Source: UBA5239 sp040391785 (lineage in GTDB: Bacteria; Verrucomicrobiota; Lentisphaeria; Victivallales; Victivallaceae). From it: 64,000 bases of DNA. The position numbers were made by a program, and so were the translations under genes. Within the stretch, counting starts at the first letter, position 1, and each line of letters starts with the position of its first letter. Below, one piece after another: positions 35,399 to 43,601 of this stretch. Below the pieces are notes generated by a model. The model ran no database searches. It saw only the letters and a list, made by a program, of their open reading frames with translations, and was not told the origin of the DNA. The stretch lies in contig JBEBXH010000011.1 in assembly GCA_040391785.1 (NCBI GenBank), positions 39,978 to 103,977 of the forward strand, given 5' to 3'.

Positions 35399-36379
35399 AT
35401 GAAGCATTTTCCGATAGGTTATCTTGAGCAATTAAACGAATATCTGCATACGCAAATCATCGGGCAGGAAAAGACCCTGACCGCGTTAGCCAATACAATT
35501 AAATCCGGATGTGTCCGGCTGAATCCACGAAACCGGCCGCGCGGAACATTGTTTCTTTTAGGACCTACCGGCGTGGGCAAAACTGAATCAATTCGGGCGG
35601 TTTGTGAGTTTATTTACGGCGATCCCGATTCCAATTTGCTTCGGTTGGATATGTCGGAATTCTCGCGCCAGGCCGGAGAAGAAGCCCTGATTAACCTGAT
35701 TGGTGCGCCCGGCGGTAAAACGGTCGGTCGCCTGGGCGAATTCCTGCGTACACGTAGCGAAGGCATCATCTTATACGATGAAATCGAAAAAGCACATCCA
35801 CTGATTTTTACCATCATGCTGCAGCAACTCGACGCGGCCCGGATCACCCTGAGCGACAATACCACACATGATTTGAGCCATTTCTTCATTGTTGCCACCA
35901 GTAATATCGGCGCACATACCTTTCAAAGTATCAAGCACTTGAGCGAACGCCGGTTACAGCAGAATCTGGAAATGCAGCTGAAAGAGCGTTTTTCACCGGA
36001 ATTCGTGGCCCGCTTCGGTAAGTTTGATCACGAAATTCTGATCTTTCGACCGCTGAAACCCGAACACCTGCGGCTGATTGCCCGGAAATTTTACATGTCG
36101 CTTTTGCCCGGATACCAGGAAAGCCATCAAATTGCCATTCATGGTTTTACCGACGAAGTCGTGGAAGAAACCCTGCGCCACATCGACAACACCCGTAACG
36201 GCGCCCGCGAACTTCGCAGTATCATCGAGCGCAAAATCCGGGCTTTCATGTACGAGTTACTCAGTCGGAAAGCATCGACCGATATCGAAGGTTTTCTGGA
36301 TGTCAATCCCGCCGATCCGGAAAAACTCATTCTCATCTCAAATCCACCTCAAAACAGGAGAATCCACTCATGCCGTTAA
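35399..36379 (+). CDS. ClpB-D2-like AAA+ ATPase
   Basis: A 326-aa single-domain AAA+ protein resembling the second ATPase module of ClpA/ClpB. Walker A is LLGPTGVGKTE, Walker B is IILYDEIEKAHP, sensor 1 is IVATSNIGAH, and the C-terminal small domain has a GARELRSIIERKI block typical of ClpB-type D2 domains. There is no N-domain, D1 or zinc domain, so it is not a full chaperone. The ATG at 35399 is preferred to that at 35384 because GGAGA precedes it. It leads the operon divergent from the conjugation genes and may remodel proteins of the apparatus. Confidence 0.85.
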   Translation: MKHFPIGYLEQLNEYLHTQIIGQEKTLTALANTIKSGCVRLNPRNRPRGTLFLLGPTGVGKTESIRAVCEFIYGDPDSNLLRLDMSEFSRQAGEEALINLIGAPGGKTVGRLGEFLRTRSEGIILYDEIEKAHPLIFTIMLQQLDAARITLSDNTTHDLSHFFIVATSNIGAHTFQSIKHLSERRLQQNLEMQLKERFSPEFVARFGKFDHEILIFRPLKPEHLRLIARKFYMSLLPGYQESHQIAIHGFTDEVVEETLRHIDNTRNGARELRSIIERKIRAFMYELLSRKASTDIEGFLDVNPADPEKLILISNPPQNRRIHSCR

Positions 36380-37329
36380 TAGACAATATCTTGATAAATT
36401 TCCGCTATGCGGACGAAGTTGAAACATTTCTGAATATGCTTCAGGAAAGAACCAGCCGTCGTGAAACGTCCGAATCCGTTTTCGACGAGTTGTACGGCAT
36501 TTTGCCGCCGACGAAAGTCATCTGGACCAACAACTCCCACTATAACAATCAGTGGGGGTTGAAAGGAATCGTTACGCTGTCGAATGAATGGAATCAGCTT
36601 GAAATGAACTTGTGGTACTCCGGTTGCCACTGGTATTGCGTCCGTATTTCCATTTTCGGTACGACTCTCACGGCAGAGCTTGAATCGCCGCTCAATCAGG
36701 ACGCCTATAAAGAAATCTACAAGCTGTCCAACGGTGTATTGGAGTTCCTGAGGACCGGGTTCGGCTGCCTGCTGCTGAAAAATGCCGCCATCCGCAAGTA
36801 TATCTATGAACTGCAGGCGAATGCGATATCGCCGGATAAAAAGCATCTGCTGAGCGAGATACTCATAACCTTGCTCAATCTGAAGCTGCATGACGATGAA
36901 CAGTTGAACCAGGACCTGTTCATCAAACGGGCCGAGCGTATCATTTATCACATTCTCAGTGAGCGCTCCAGATATCGCACCAGCCCGGATTGCCGGGAGC
37001 TGGCCGCTGTCTCTGCAGTGCGCGGCGGCTATACGTTGGTCGAAGAACTTTACATTCCGATCAACCTGATCTGGGGATTCCTGGCCAATGAGCCATTCAT
37101 GCGTGAGAATAAAACGGATGCTTCACCCTATTATTATCTGGAAAATTATTTTCCGGATAAAAAAGCCGACATTTCACCGCTTTATCCCGCCTTGGAACAG
37201 GATAAAACCGAAATGATTTTTCACCGCAATTATGATTCCTATAAACAGGTATTTCCCGACTACGAAACGGCACTGGCGTGGCATCGCATCGTCCGGGAAA
37301 TACTGCGAGCCACCGGAGGTACAGTATGA
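36370..37329 (+). CDS. hypothetical protein of the accessory operon
   Basis: A 319-aa protein that I do not recognise. It is soluble, aromatic-rich and has a central helical region (about 140-200). A beta-rich stretch around 60-110 (WGLKGIVTLSNEWNQLEMNL) resembles a compact domain. Its ATG follows CAGGAG and lies 10 bp inside the AAA+ gene, so it may be a substrate adaptor or partner of that ATPase; this rests only on coupling. Confidence 0.65.
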   Translation: MPLIDNILINFRYADEVETFLNMLQERTSRRETSESVFDELYGILPPTKVIWTNNSHYNNQWGLKGIVTLSNEWNQLEMNLWYSGCHWYCVRISIFGTTLTAELESPLNQDAYKEIYKLSNGVLEFLRTGFGCLLLKNAAIRKYIYELQANAISPDKKHLLSEILITLLNLKLHDDEQLNQDLFIKRAERIIYHILSERSRYRTSPDCRELAAVSAVRGGYTLVEELYIPINLIWGFLANEPFMRENKTDASPYYYLENYFPDKKADISPLYPALEQDKTEMIFHRNYDSYKQVFPDYETALAWHRIVREILRATGGTV

Positions 37330-38282
37330 CTAAATTCAAGCAAATGATCGAAACCGCACGGCGGAACATCGCTGATTATAAGCTTTATGACGGATTTGAT
37401 TCCGCCTATGTCCGACGGTTAATCATCGACAAAATCGGCGATGTGAAATTGCCGGAAAAATCGCTTCCTGGAACCTATAAGGAGCTGGGCGAGGAAGAAA
37501 AAATTAAAATCTCCTATCTTGTAAAATGCGCTGCGCTCGGTTCGGATGTTTGTACGGAGCTTCTGAAGAAAAGCTTTACCGCGGAAAAAGGCTGTTATCA
37601 CGAATTCATGCTGGCTGGGGCAGCTATGATCGGCAGTGAAATCGGCATGGAATACGGACGGACGCTGTATCCGGAGCTTCGTAATATGCGCGAGCTCGGC
37701 ATTACCCACGAAATCTCCGCCAACGAACCGGAAATTCAGATTGGAAGTTACGGCTTTACGGTGCATCATTATGAAACATCTTATGAGCTGGGCGCGGCTA
37801 AATTGTTGCCGCATCCGCCGCAATTTGAGATTTTCTACGATGATGTCAATGAACGTCATATCGAGCAGTACTCTTTTTCGAGCTGGGAACAAGCGGACAT
37901 GGCGCATCGGAAATGGGAGCTTTTCATCGACGGCAAAGACCCCGCGCCGGTCAAATACGGTTTTGAGGTCATCAATGATCCGCAGGAGGGACGAATCGTG
38001 GATGCGATAATCCCATTTTCCGAGGGTATGGTGGGCGAAAAAAGTATTTGCGACAACGGTTTGGAAAAGGAAATCAAAATTTTCGAAACCCTCGAGAAAG
38101 CATTGGAAGCCAACCGCAAAATACTGAATTCCATCCAAAAAGAATCCATGCCTGAAGTTCCTGCCCAAAAGACCAAAAAAGAAGTACCACAACCCACTCC
38201 GGCAAAAAAAGCCAAGTCAATTTCTCCTCCGACTCCTACGCCGCGAACCAGGAAAAAAACGAAGGAAGTATTGGAAAAATAG
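37326..38282 (+). CDS. hypothetical protein with basic Pro-rich tail
   Basis: A 318-aa soluble protein, family not recognised. Residues 1-265 look folded (mixed alpha/beta). The last 50 residues are disordered and rich in Lys, Pro and Thr (KKAKSISPPTPTPRTRKKTK), like nucleic-acid-binding or secretion-signal tails. It overlaps the preceding gene by 4 bp (ATGA) and follows GGAGG. The start at 37326 is therefore secure. Confidence 0.68.
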   Translation: MTKFKQMIETARRNIADYKLYDGFDSAYVRRLIIDKIGDVKLPEKSLPGTYKELGEEEKIKISYLVKCAALGSDVCTELLKKSFTAEKGCYHEFMLAGAAMIGSEIGMEYGRTLYPELRNMRELGITHEISANEPEIQIGSYGFTVHHYETSYELGAAKLLPHPPQFEIFYDDVNERHIEQYSFSSWEQADMAHRKWELFIDGKDPAPVKYGFEVINDPQEGRIVDAIIPFSEGMVGEKSICDNGLEKEIKIFETLEKALEANRKILNSIQKESMPEVPAQKTKKEVPQPTPAKKAKSISPPTPTPRTRKKTKEVLEK

Positions 38283-38292
38283 TTTCAGTATT

Positions 38293-38327
38293 AATTTGGC
38301 ATGGCAACACAGTGACCATGCCAAATT
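38293..38327 (+). terminator. hairpin after the 318-aa protein gene
   Basis: Perfect 12-bp stem AATTTGGCATGG / CCATGCCAAATT followed by ATAAAAATT. The T-tract is poor, so it may slow rather than end transcription before the lipoprotein gene. Confidence 0.5.
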
Positions 38328-38358
38328 ATAAAAATTGAACTTAACCACGGAGGTATTT

Positions 38359-38595
38359 ATGAAAAGAATTGCGTTGGTTGTTATGCTCGCCGCGATCATG
38401 ATCGCAGGCTGCGGAGAGTCCAAAGAGACTCGCGAGAACATTGCGCGACAGACTCGTCTGCAGGAGGAAGCGGAGGCGCGCCGGAAGGCGGCTGAAGAGG
38501 AAAAGCAGAGGGGCATTGAGGAGCAGATCAAGTTCCAGGAAGAAGTGGCCCGGCAGTACGGCGAGCGCATCAAGAAAACTTACGGAGAACAGTAA
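38359..38595 (+). CDS. small lipoprotein
   Basis: A 78-aa protein with a lipoprotein signal ending IAGC (Cys18) and a highly charged helical mature part (RKAAEEEKQRGIEEQIKFQE). CGGAGG precedes the ATG at 38359. Small entry-exclusion or surface lipoproteins are frequent in conjugative elements and have this form, but no specific family is recognised. Confidence 0.72.
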   Translation: MKRIALVVMLAAIMIAGCGESKETRENIARQTRLQEEAEARRKAAEEEKQRGIEEQIKFQEEVARQYGERIKKTYGEQ

Positions 38596-38600
38596 TTTTT

Positions 38601-39140
38601 ATGACCAGAAACGAAATTATCACCGCCATGCAGGACCGGCAAATCCTATTGACCAAAGGCTTGCAGGACGCCATCATGAAGATGTCGGATGGTGAGCTCG
38701 CGGCCCGCTGGGCGGGCATATTGTTGCTGGCCGAAAGCCACAAGCCCGGCAACCGGCCCGGCTGGATGGGCAAGCATTTTGGCAATCCCACGACTCTGTT
38801 TGTCGGTCAGAAAGAGCTGGAACGCAAAGTCGAAGCGGAGGCCAAGCGCCAGGAGTTGCTCAAAAAGAGGCGCGAGGAGGCTGCCATCGAAGCTGAGCTG
38901 AGCAGGGAAAAGATGAAGTTCTGGCGTCGGTGTGCAACCAAGCACAGGCTGCTCGAAAAACATCTGCCGAAAATGGATGAATGCTTTCAGGAACTGATCC
39001 GCAAAAATTATCTGGATAAGAACTGCAATCTCGATATCCTGCCGGAGAAACAGGTGCTGCTCTATTTCTGGTTCCTGATCCCGCCTTTTGAGGCCGCACG
39101 CGCGCCCCCGACATATATTCCGTTTAAAAAAGCGTCATAA
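38601..39140 (+). CDS. hypothetical cytoplasmic protein
   Basis: A 179-aa protein, not recognised. A long charged helix lies at about residues 72-105 (QKELERKVEAEAKRQELLKK). It begins 5 bp after the lipoprotein stop codon and ends before a terminator hairpin, forming a two-gene unit. Confidence 0.6.
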   Translation: MTRNEIITAMQDRQILLTKGLQDAIMKMSDGELAARWAGILLLAESHKPGNRPGWMGKHFGNPTTLFVGQKELERKVEAEAKRQELLKKRREEAAIEAELSREKMKFWRRCATKHRLLEKHLPKMDECFQELIRKNYLDKNCNLDILPEKQVLLYFWFLIPPFEAARAPPTYIPFKKAS

Positions 39141-39146
39141 CTCGAT

Positions 39147-39184
39147 TCGGTGAGCTTCAATAGTGAACTCACCGATTTTTATTT
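39147..39184 (+). terminator. rho-independent terminator
   Basis: Stem TCGGTGAG / CTCACCGA followed by TTTTTATTTT, directly after the 179-aa protein gene. Confidence 0.75.
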
Positions 39185-39207
39185 TAGCGAACAACCAAAG
39201 GATGATT

Positions 39208-39414
39208 ATGCGCGGAAAACAGACGATGTATATCGACCAGTATGGCAACAGATTTTATGCAAAGACGCTTAAAGAGCTCCGCGAAAAGCTCGGCGGCGGC
39301 AAAATCAGCAAAATGTATGTGGACGGCAAAGACGGCAAAACGTATCATATCGGCTATGTCGTCGGTAAGCACTGGCTCAATGCGTTTACGCCATTACGAA
39401 AAGCAGTAAATTAA
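39208..39414 (+). CDS. 68-aa hypothetical protein
   Basis: Start chosen at the ATG following AAGGATGATT. The sequence is basic and beta-prone (QYGNRFYAKTLKELREKLGG, then KMYVDGKDGKTYHIGYVVGK). No family is recognised; it may be a small nucleic-acid- or protein-binding fold. Confidence 0.6.
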   Translation: MRGKQTMYIDQYGNRFYAKTLKELREKLGGGKISKMYVDGKDGKTYHIGYVVGKHWLNAFTPLRKAVN

Positions 39415-39436
39415 TCTTGCAGAAAGGTATTATTCC

Positions 39437-39853
39437 ATGGAAAACTACAAACAGATGATGAATCGCCATCAGGAAAGATTCAATGCGCTGCCGATTATGT
39501 TCGCGTTTGACCTCGGGCAGTTCGAAGAAGGCAAGAAGAAGCTTGGGGTCTCCGAGGATTCGGAGTTGTTGTGCATTGGGCATGGCGGCTATATCCGCAA
39601 GGCCGACAGCAAGCTGCTTGATGATTTTAACCGGGAAAGCGGCAATGAATTGTTAGAAGCGCAGAAAGACTTCGACTTTTGTGTTTCGATGTTTCGCTAT
39701 GAGCTCGCTAATCATGAGTATTGCTATACGCACGATGACTCGGAAGTGTTCAGGGCCTGCGGCCTCACCGCCGAAGCAGTGAATTCTTCTGTCATACTCA
39801 AAACAGCATTTGCCGCCGCCAGAAAGAGTTATCTGGCGAAATGCGAGCCTTGA
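39437..39853 (+). CDS. hypothetical protein
   Basis: A 138-aa soluble protein, mostly helical, family not recognised. It has a GAAAGG ribosome site and follows the 68-aa gene by 22 bp. Cys residues are scattered without an obvious metal motif. Confidence 0.6.
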   Translation: MENYKQMMNRHQERFNALPIMFAFDLGQFEEGKKKLGVSEDSELLCIGHGGYIRKADSKLLDDFNRESGNELLEAQKDFDFCVSMFRYELANHEYCYTHDDSEVFRACGLTAEAVNSSVILKTAFAAARKSYLAKCEP

Positions 39854-39932
39854 TTTATCCATTTCCGCAAGAAAATTTGTATTCAACCGTTTGGCGTGTA
39901 AATTATACCATATATTAACGGAGCCTCTTGAA

Positions 39933-41510
39933 ATGAAAGATTTGACCAGCAGTGTTTATTCGTTTGAAGATTTGATAAAGGGAGATTTTCTCTATGTCGA
40001 TAAAACGGAATATATATGGGAACTGATACGCCCCAGTAAGGCGATGTATTTTCTGTCGCGGCCGCGGCGCTTCGGCAAATCGTTGACCGTGTCCACGCTG
40101 GAAGCCATTTTCGAGGGCAAGAAAGAACTGTTCAAGGGGCTGGCTATCTATGACAAGCCCTATGACTGGAAAAAGCATCCCGTCATTCACCTGGACTTAG
40201 GGGATCGGAAAAATGAAACTCCTGAGGCTCTGGAAAAAAGCCTGCAAGTAAAATTGCATGTTTGTGCTGATAAACATGGTATCTGTCTTGAAACGGATAA
40301 TGCTCAGGAGCAATTCTCTGAACTGATCGGTAAATTATCCGATAAAGAGAAAGTGGTTATCCTGATCGATGAATATGACAAGCCGCTCCTGGATAATATC
40401 GGCAAAGATGGCGTTGAAGCAATTAAAGAAAAACTGAGCAACTTCTACAGTGTCATCAAAACGACTGAGCCATACCAGCGTTTTGTGTTCATGACCGGCG
40501 TCAGCAAATTTACCCAAGTGTCGATATTTTCCAAGCTGAATAATTTGACCGATATTACCATGACGGCTCAATACGCGACCATGCTGGGATATACCCAGGA
40601 TGAATTTGAACGTTATTTTGCCGACCATCTGGAACAAGTTCAAAAACGACAAAAGTGTCAACGCCCTGAGTTGCTGAAGAAAATACGTTCCTGGTACAAT
40701 GGATATCGTTTTGAAGAGGATTCTTTGACTGTTTACAATCCGGTTTCAATAGCCTTGTTTTTTGAGAATAAGGGAAAATTCAAGGGTTATTGGTTCAAGA
40801 CCGGAACGCCAACATTCCTGCTGGAAATGATGAAAAAGAGTAATTTTGATTACCCGAAATCCCTGGAAGAGCCGGTGACGGAATCATTTTTCGATTCTTT
40901 TGAGTTGTCAAGCATAAAACCCAAGGTATTGCTGTATCAGACCGGCTATCTGACCATCGACCGCAAAGAGGAAATGCCGGTGCCTTATACCGATCAGACC
41001 AAAACGGTGTATTACCTCGGTTTTCCTAATCAGGAGGTTGAATCGGCTTTCAATGAACAGCTTCTGGAATATTATACCGCAGTTCAGAGTGAAGCGTCTT
41101 TCACGTTCATATCCGAGCTCATCGAAGCGGTTGGTTCGGGGGATGCGGACGGCTTCATGAGGCGCCTGGAAGTGATGTTCGCCAATATCCCGTTCAACAT
41201 CCGGGTGAAGCAGGAAAAATATTTCCAGACGATCTTCTTTGTCATTTGCGACATGCTGCGCTTCTATGTCCAGGCGGAGATCGTCACCAATACCGGTCGG
41301 ATCGACATGGTGGTGGGCGCCGGCAAATGGGTTTATGTCATCGAATTCAAGCTCAACCAGACCGCCGAAAAGGCGTTGCAGCAGATTCACAACAAAGATT
41401 ATGCAAAAAAATACCAGCGTGACGGCAATCGCATTATGCTGATCGGCGCCAACTTCAACTATGATAAAGGCGAAATCATCGACTGGCAAAAAGAAGAACT
41501 GACTTACTGA
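39933..41510 (+). CDS. AAA-ATPase-like / PD-(D/E)XK nuclease family protein
   Basis: A 525-aa member of the widespread family that starts with an AAA-ATPase-like domain (PF09820-type) and ends with a PD-(D/E)XK nuclease domain (PF08011-type). N-terminal blocks are SFEDLIKGDFLYVDKTEYIW and RPRRFGKSL (P-loop-like), with VVILIDEYDKPLLDNI as Walker B. The C-terminal nuclease block is RIDMVVGAGKWVYVIEFKLN, with Asp and the E-x-K pair, followed by QQIHNKDYAKKY. This family is abundant in gut Bacteroidetes and relatives; its function is not settled. The ATG at 39933 follows CGGAG. It has its own terminator and is probably a cargo gene. Confidence 0.88.
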   Translation: MKDLTSSVYSFEDLIKGDFLYVDKTEYIWELIRPSKAMYFLSRPRRFGKSLTVSTLEAIFEGKKELFKGLAIYDKPYDWKKHPVIHLDLGDRKNETPEALEKSLQVKLHVCADKHGICLETDNAQEQFSELIGKLSDKEKVVILIDEYDKPLLDNIGKDGVEAIKEKLSNFYSVIKTTEPYQRFVFMTGVSKFTQVSIFSKLNNLTDITMTAQYATMLGYTQDEFERYFADHLEQVQKRQKCQRPELLKKIRSWYNGYRFEEDSLTVYNPVSIALFFENKGKFKGYWFKTGTPTFLLEMMKKSNFDYPKSLEEPVTESFFDSFELSSIKPKVLLYQTGYLTIDRKEEMPVPYTDQTKTVYYLGFPNQEVESAFNEQLLEYYTAVQSEASFTFISELIEAVGSGDADGFMRRLEVMFANIPFNIRVKQEKYFQTIFFVICDMLRFYVQAEIVTNTGRIDMVVGAGKWVYVIEFKLNQTAEKALQQIHNKDYAKKYQRDGNRIMLIGANFNYDKGEIIDWQKEELTY

Positions 41511-41534
41511 CCGCTGTATAGTTCGATTATCCTC

Positions 41535-41576
41535 GCTCCCGTGCTCCAATAAGCATCGGGAGCTTTTTCTTTTTAT
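41535..41576 (+). terminator. rho-independent terminator of the AAA/nuclease gene
   Basis: Stem GCTCCCG / CGGGAGC with a 15-base loop, followed by TTTTTCTTTTT. Confidence 0.8.
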
Positions 41577-41607
41577 AGTCAAATAGATAAGAATTTCATG
41601 CTTATTA

Positions 41608-41650
41608 CCCGGTGGGGTTCAGGAGTGAACCCACCGGGTTTAATATTTTA
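41608..41650 (+). terminator. second hairpin terminator or attenuator
   Basis: Stem CCCGGTGGGGTTC / GAACCCACCGGG with one bulge, followed by TTTAATATTTT; it lies 30 bp before the next ribosome site, so attenuation is possible. Confidence 0.6.
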
Positions 41651-41678
41651 TAACCGGCAATTGAAGGAGGATTGGAAG

Positions 41679-41930
41679 ATGATGGTTTTGTTGGTGACTC
41701 GCGATCAGACAAGGAATGGCTCGGCGGCGGCTACTGCGTGGTCCGGTATTTTTGCGGATGAAAATACGCTGGAGCTCGACGAGACGGAGCGGAACGTTTT
41801 GGCGATGGTAAAAACCAGTCCGCAAGTTTGGAGCTGCGGTTGCGTTATCGGCTACCCGGAGCATTTATTCTCAGTGTCGGATCGCGAATTGCTTGAAGTG
41901 CATGGCGTTGGCAAAAGATTTTCATTATAA
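41679..41930 (+). CDS. 83-aa hypothetical protein
   Basis: Start at the ATG after GAAGGAGG. The protein begins with a hydrophobic strand (MMVLLVTRD) and contains a Cys pair (SCGCVIGYPE). Family not recognised. It opens a run of small closely spaced genes. Confidence 0.55.
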   Translation: MMVLLVTRDQTRNGSAAATAWSGIFADENTLELDETERNVLAMVKTSPQVWSCGCVIGYPEHLFSVSDRELLEVHGVGKRFSL

Positions 41931-41959
41931 AAACCATTAACAGAATAAGGAGTCGCAAG

Positions 41960-42154
41960 ATGGCAGGCTTTTATGAACGTTGGAAAATTAAACAGAGCGA
42001 TGTAGCATTTGAGCTCAATAGGGATTACACTCCCGAGGAAAACGAAATTATCCAGGCGGCTGAGGACCGTGGTTATACCAAAATCAAGGTCGGTGACGAT
42101 GTGATCGATGGCATCGACAAAGACGGTCGCCATTGCATCATCGCGGAAAAATAA
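41960..42154 (+). CDS. 64-aa hypothetical protein
   Basis: Preceded by AAGGAG. Acidic small protein ending GRHCIIAEK; the pattern YTPEENEIIQAAEDRGYTKI resembles a small alpha/beta fold. No family is recognised. Confidence 0.55.
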   Translation: MAGFYERWKIKQSDVAFELNRDYTPEENEIIQAAEDRGYTKIKVGDDVIDGIDKDGRHCIIAEK

Positions 42155-42170
42155 GTTGGAGGAACATCAT

Positions 42171-42362
42171 ATGGCTGTACATACTTTTTACCTGAGCTGG
42201 CAGGCCGAGTACGATTATGAGCATTCGGAGCAACTTACGGAGCGGCGGGAAAAACTGTTGCAACTTCTGCGTGAAAACGGTTATAGCGATGTCCATTTTT
42301 TCGACTTCTATACTTCGGAAACATACCTCCATGACAAACATGGGAAAGCAATAAAACAATAA
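42171..42362 (+). CDS. 63-aa hypothetical protein
   Basis: Preceded by TTGGAGGAACATC. Contains an amphipathic helix (ERREKLLQLLRENGY) and aromatic-rich ends (MAVHTFYLSWQAEYDYEHSE). The stop codon is followed at once by three-stem-loop repeat G. Confidence 0.55.
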   Translation: MAVHTFYLSWQAEYDYEHSEQLTERREKLLQLLRENGYSDVHFFDFYTSETYLHDKHGKAIKQ

Positions 42363-42364
42363 TC

Positions 42365-42446
42365 AGGATGCGCAGCATCCGTACCGCGCCGGCCCGCAGC
42401 CGGGCGGGATGCAACGCCGAAACGTTGCCCGCTCGCAGAGCGGCAT
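42365..42446 (+). repeat. three-stem-loop repeat, copy G
   Basis: Extra stem GGATGC-GCA-GCATCC (42366-42380), stem 1 CCGGC-CCGCA-GCCGG (42389-42403), linker GCGGGAT, stem 2 GCAACG-CCGAAA-CGTTGC (42411-42428), stem 3 CCGCTC-GCA-GAGCGG (42429-42443). The closest relative is copy F. Confidence 0.87.
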
Positions 42447-42472
42447 CTCTAACTCAAAATAGGAAACAAACT

Positions 42473-43063
42473 ATGATCGACACAAGCAAACTGAATTGGG
42501 GACTTCGTCCCTTTCGCGAAACCGATGTGCTGGCGGCTTACGGTGCCCGGACAATTTTCGCGAACGGTGAGATCGAATTTCTGCGTGACCGGCAGGGTTT
42601 TGTCGGCGACGACGACCAGCGGCAGGCTCTCTGCAACTGGATCAACAGCAAGGCGTTGCCGGCGTTGAAAAAACACATTCGGGAAAAAGGCTGGACGCAA
42701 ACTACCGACGAGATTTTCGAGTTCAAGGAGTGGCCTTTTGAGCTCATTTGCTCGCCTCGAGCCTCGTACGGCTACATTTATATGTCGGCATATATGAATG
42801 GACTCGAGAGCTTCCCGGAAGTGGATGGCGACACGGTCAAATGGTCCGGCAATTTCATTCCCGAAATCGGCGAAACGGTATTGGCGAGAACCAATAATAT
42901 CGGGCCCGCCAAAGTCCTTGGTTTTTACCTCGAACACGGTTGGGCGGGGGTCATCGTCAAACCCAACAATCCGCCGCAATGGTACATCAATCAGAACGGC
43001 AAAGATACGCCATGTGGACTGTTTGGTGCGCAAATTGCCCAAATAGAGGAAGATCATAACTGA
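42473..43063 (+). CDS. hypothetical protein
   Basis: A 196-aa soluble protein, not recognised. It starts at the ATG after AGGAAACAAACT; the upstream in-frame extension is repeat sequence. A strand-rich central region (FIPEIGETVLARTNNIGPAK, VLGFYLEHGWAGVIV) resembles a small SH3-like or Tudor-like barrel, only a guess. It is followed by repeat B. Confidence 0.6.
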   Translation: MIDTSKLNWGLRPFRETDVLAAYGARTIFANGEIEFLRDRQGFVGDDDQRQALCNWINSKALPALKKHIREKGWTQTTDEIFEFKEWPFELICSPRASYGYIYMSAYMNGLESFPEVDGDTVKWSGNFIPEIGETVLARTNNIGPAKVLGFYLEHGWAGVIVKPNNPPQWYINQNGKDTPCGLFGAQIAQIEEDHN

Positions 43064-43141
43064 AATTTCGCCCTGATGAGCGACCAACGTATCCGGCGTT
43101 GGATCCCGTCCGGGCGAGCGCCCGGCGGCGAGTTTCTGGCG
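43064..43141 (-). repeat. three-stem-loop repeat, copy B
   Basis: Read on the minus strand: stem 1 CCGGGC-GCTC-GCCCGG, linker ACGGGAT, stem 2 CCAACG-CCGGATA-CGTTGG, stem 3 TCGCTC-ATCA-GGGCGA (one mismatch), then AATT. Opposite orientation to copy G in the same gene run. Confidence 0.85.
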
Positions 43142-43193
43142 AAAACTTTTATGAGAAAGCAATGTAAAACCCTCAAACGATAGGAGAAAAGTC

Positions 43194-43601
43194 ATGAGTT
43201 GTGGAGAAGCATATTGTCATTTGTACATTGAAATGGAATCGGTCGAAGATGTGAAAAACGTCATCGACTCATTCAGTTTAATGGATGGAGAGGACGTTTT
43301 CTGGTTCAAGGCAAGTGAATACCCGGGCGAACCTTGCAGGGTTGACATCGATACCGAATTATGTGAAATCGGCAGCGATTTTTATAAAGATATTCGTTCG
43401 CTGGACAACCTTGTCCGGGAAAAATACGGAAAGCCTTTGCAGGGCCACTGGATCGAAAGCGATGGCGGCGTTGACACTCGCTATGAGATCAAAGACGGTG
43501 CAATCACCAGCGCCGGTTTGAACTGGCTGGAAGAGTTGCCGGTTTCGCTGATCGAGCATCTCCAGGAATATTCGGGCAAAATTATCGATCAATATGACTG
43601 A
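43194..43601 (+). CDS. hypothetical acidic protein
   Basis: A 135-aa strongly acidic protein, family not recognised, with TAGGAG before the ATG. Low pI and small size are common among anti-restriction and other DNA-mimic proteins of conjugative elements, but I see no specific motif. It overlaps the next gene by 8 bp, so the two are coupled. Confidence 0.6.
   Translation: MSCGEAYCHLYIEMESVEDVKNVIDSFSLMDGEDVFWFKASEYPGEPCRVDIDTELCEIGSDFYKDIRSLDNLVREKYGKPLQGHWIESDGGVDTRYEIKDGAITSAGLNWLEELPVSLIEHLQEYSGKIIDQYD

Noticed and set aside
43067..43125. CTGATGAG in repeat B, resembling a hammerhead ribozyme core
   Set aside because: The required GAAA segment after stem II is missing and the other repeat copies lack the CTGATGA block.
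17674..43141. The stem-loop repeats as integron attC sites or plain terminators
   Set aside because: They lack the R/L box layout and GTTRRRY ends of attC, and none has a T-tract; they occur in both orientations within operons.
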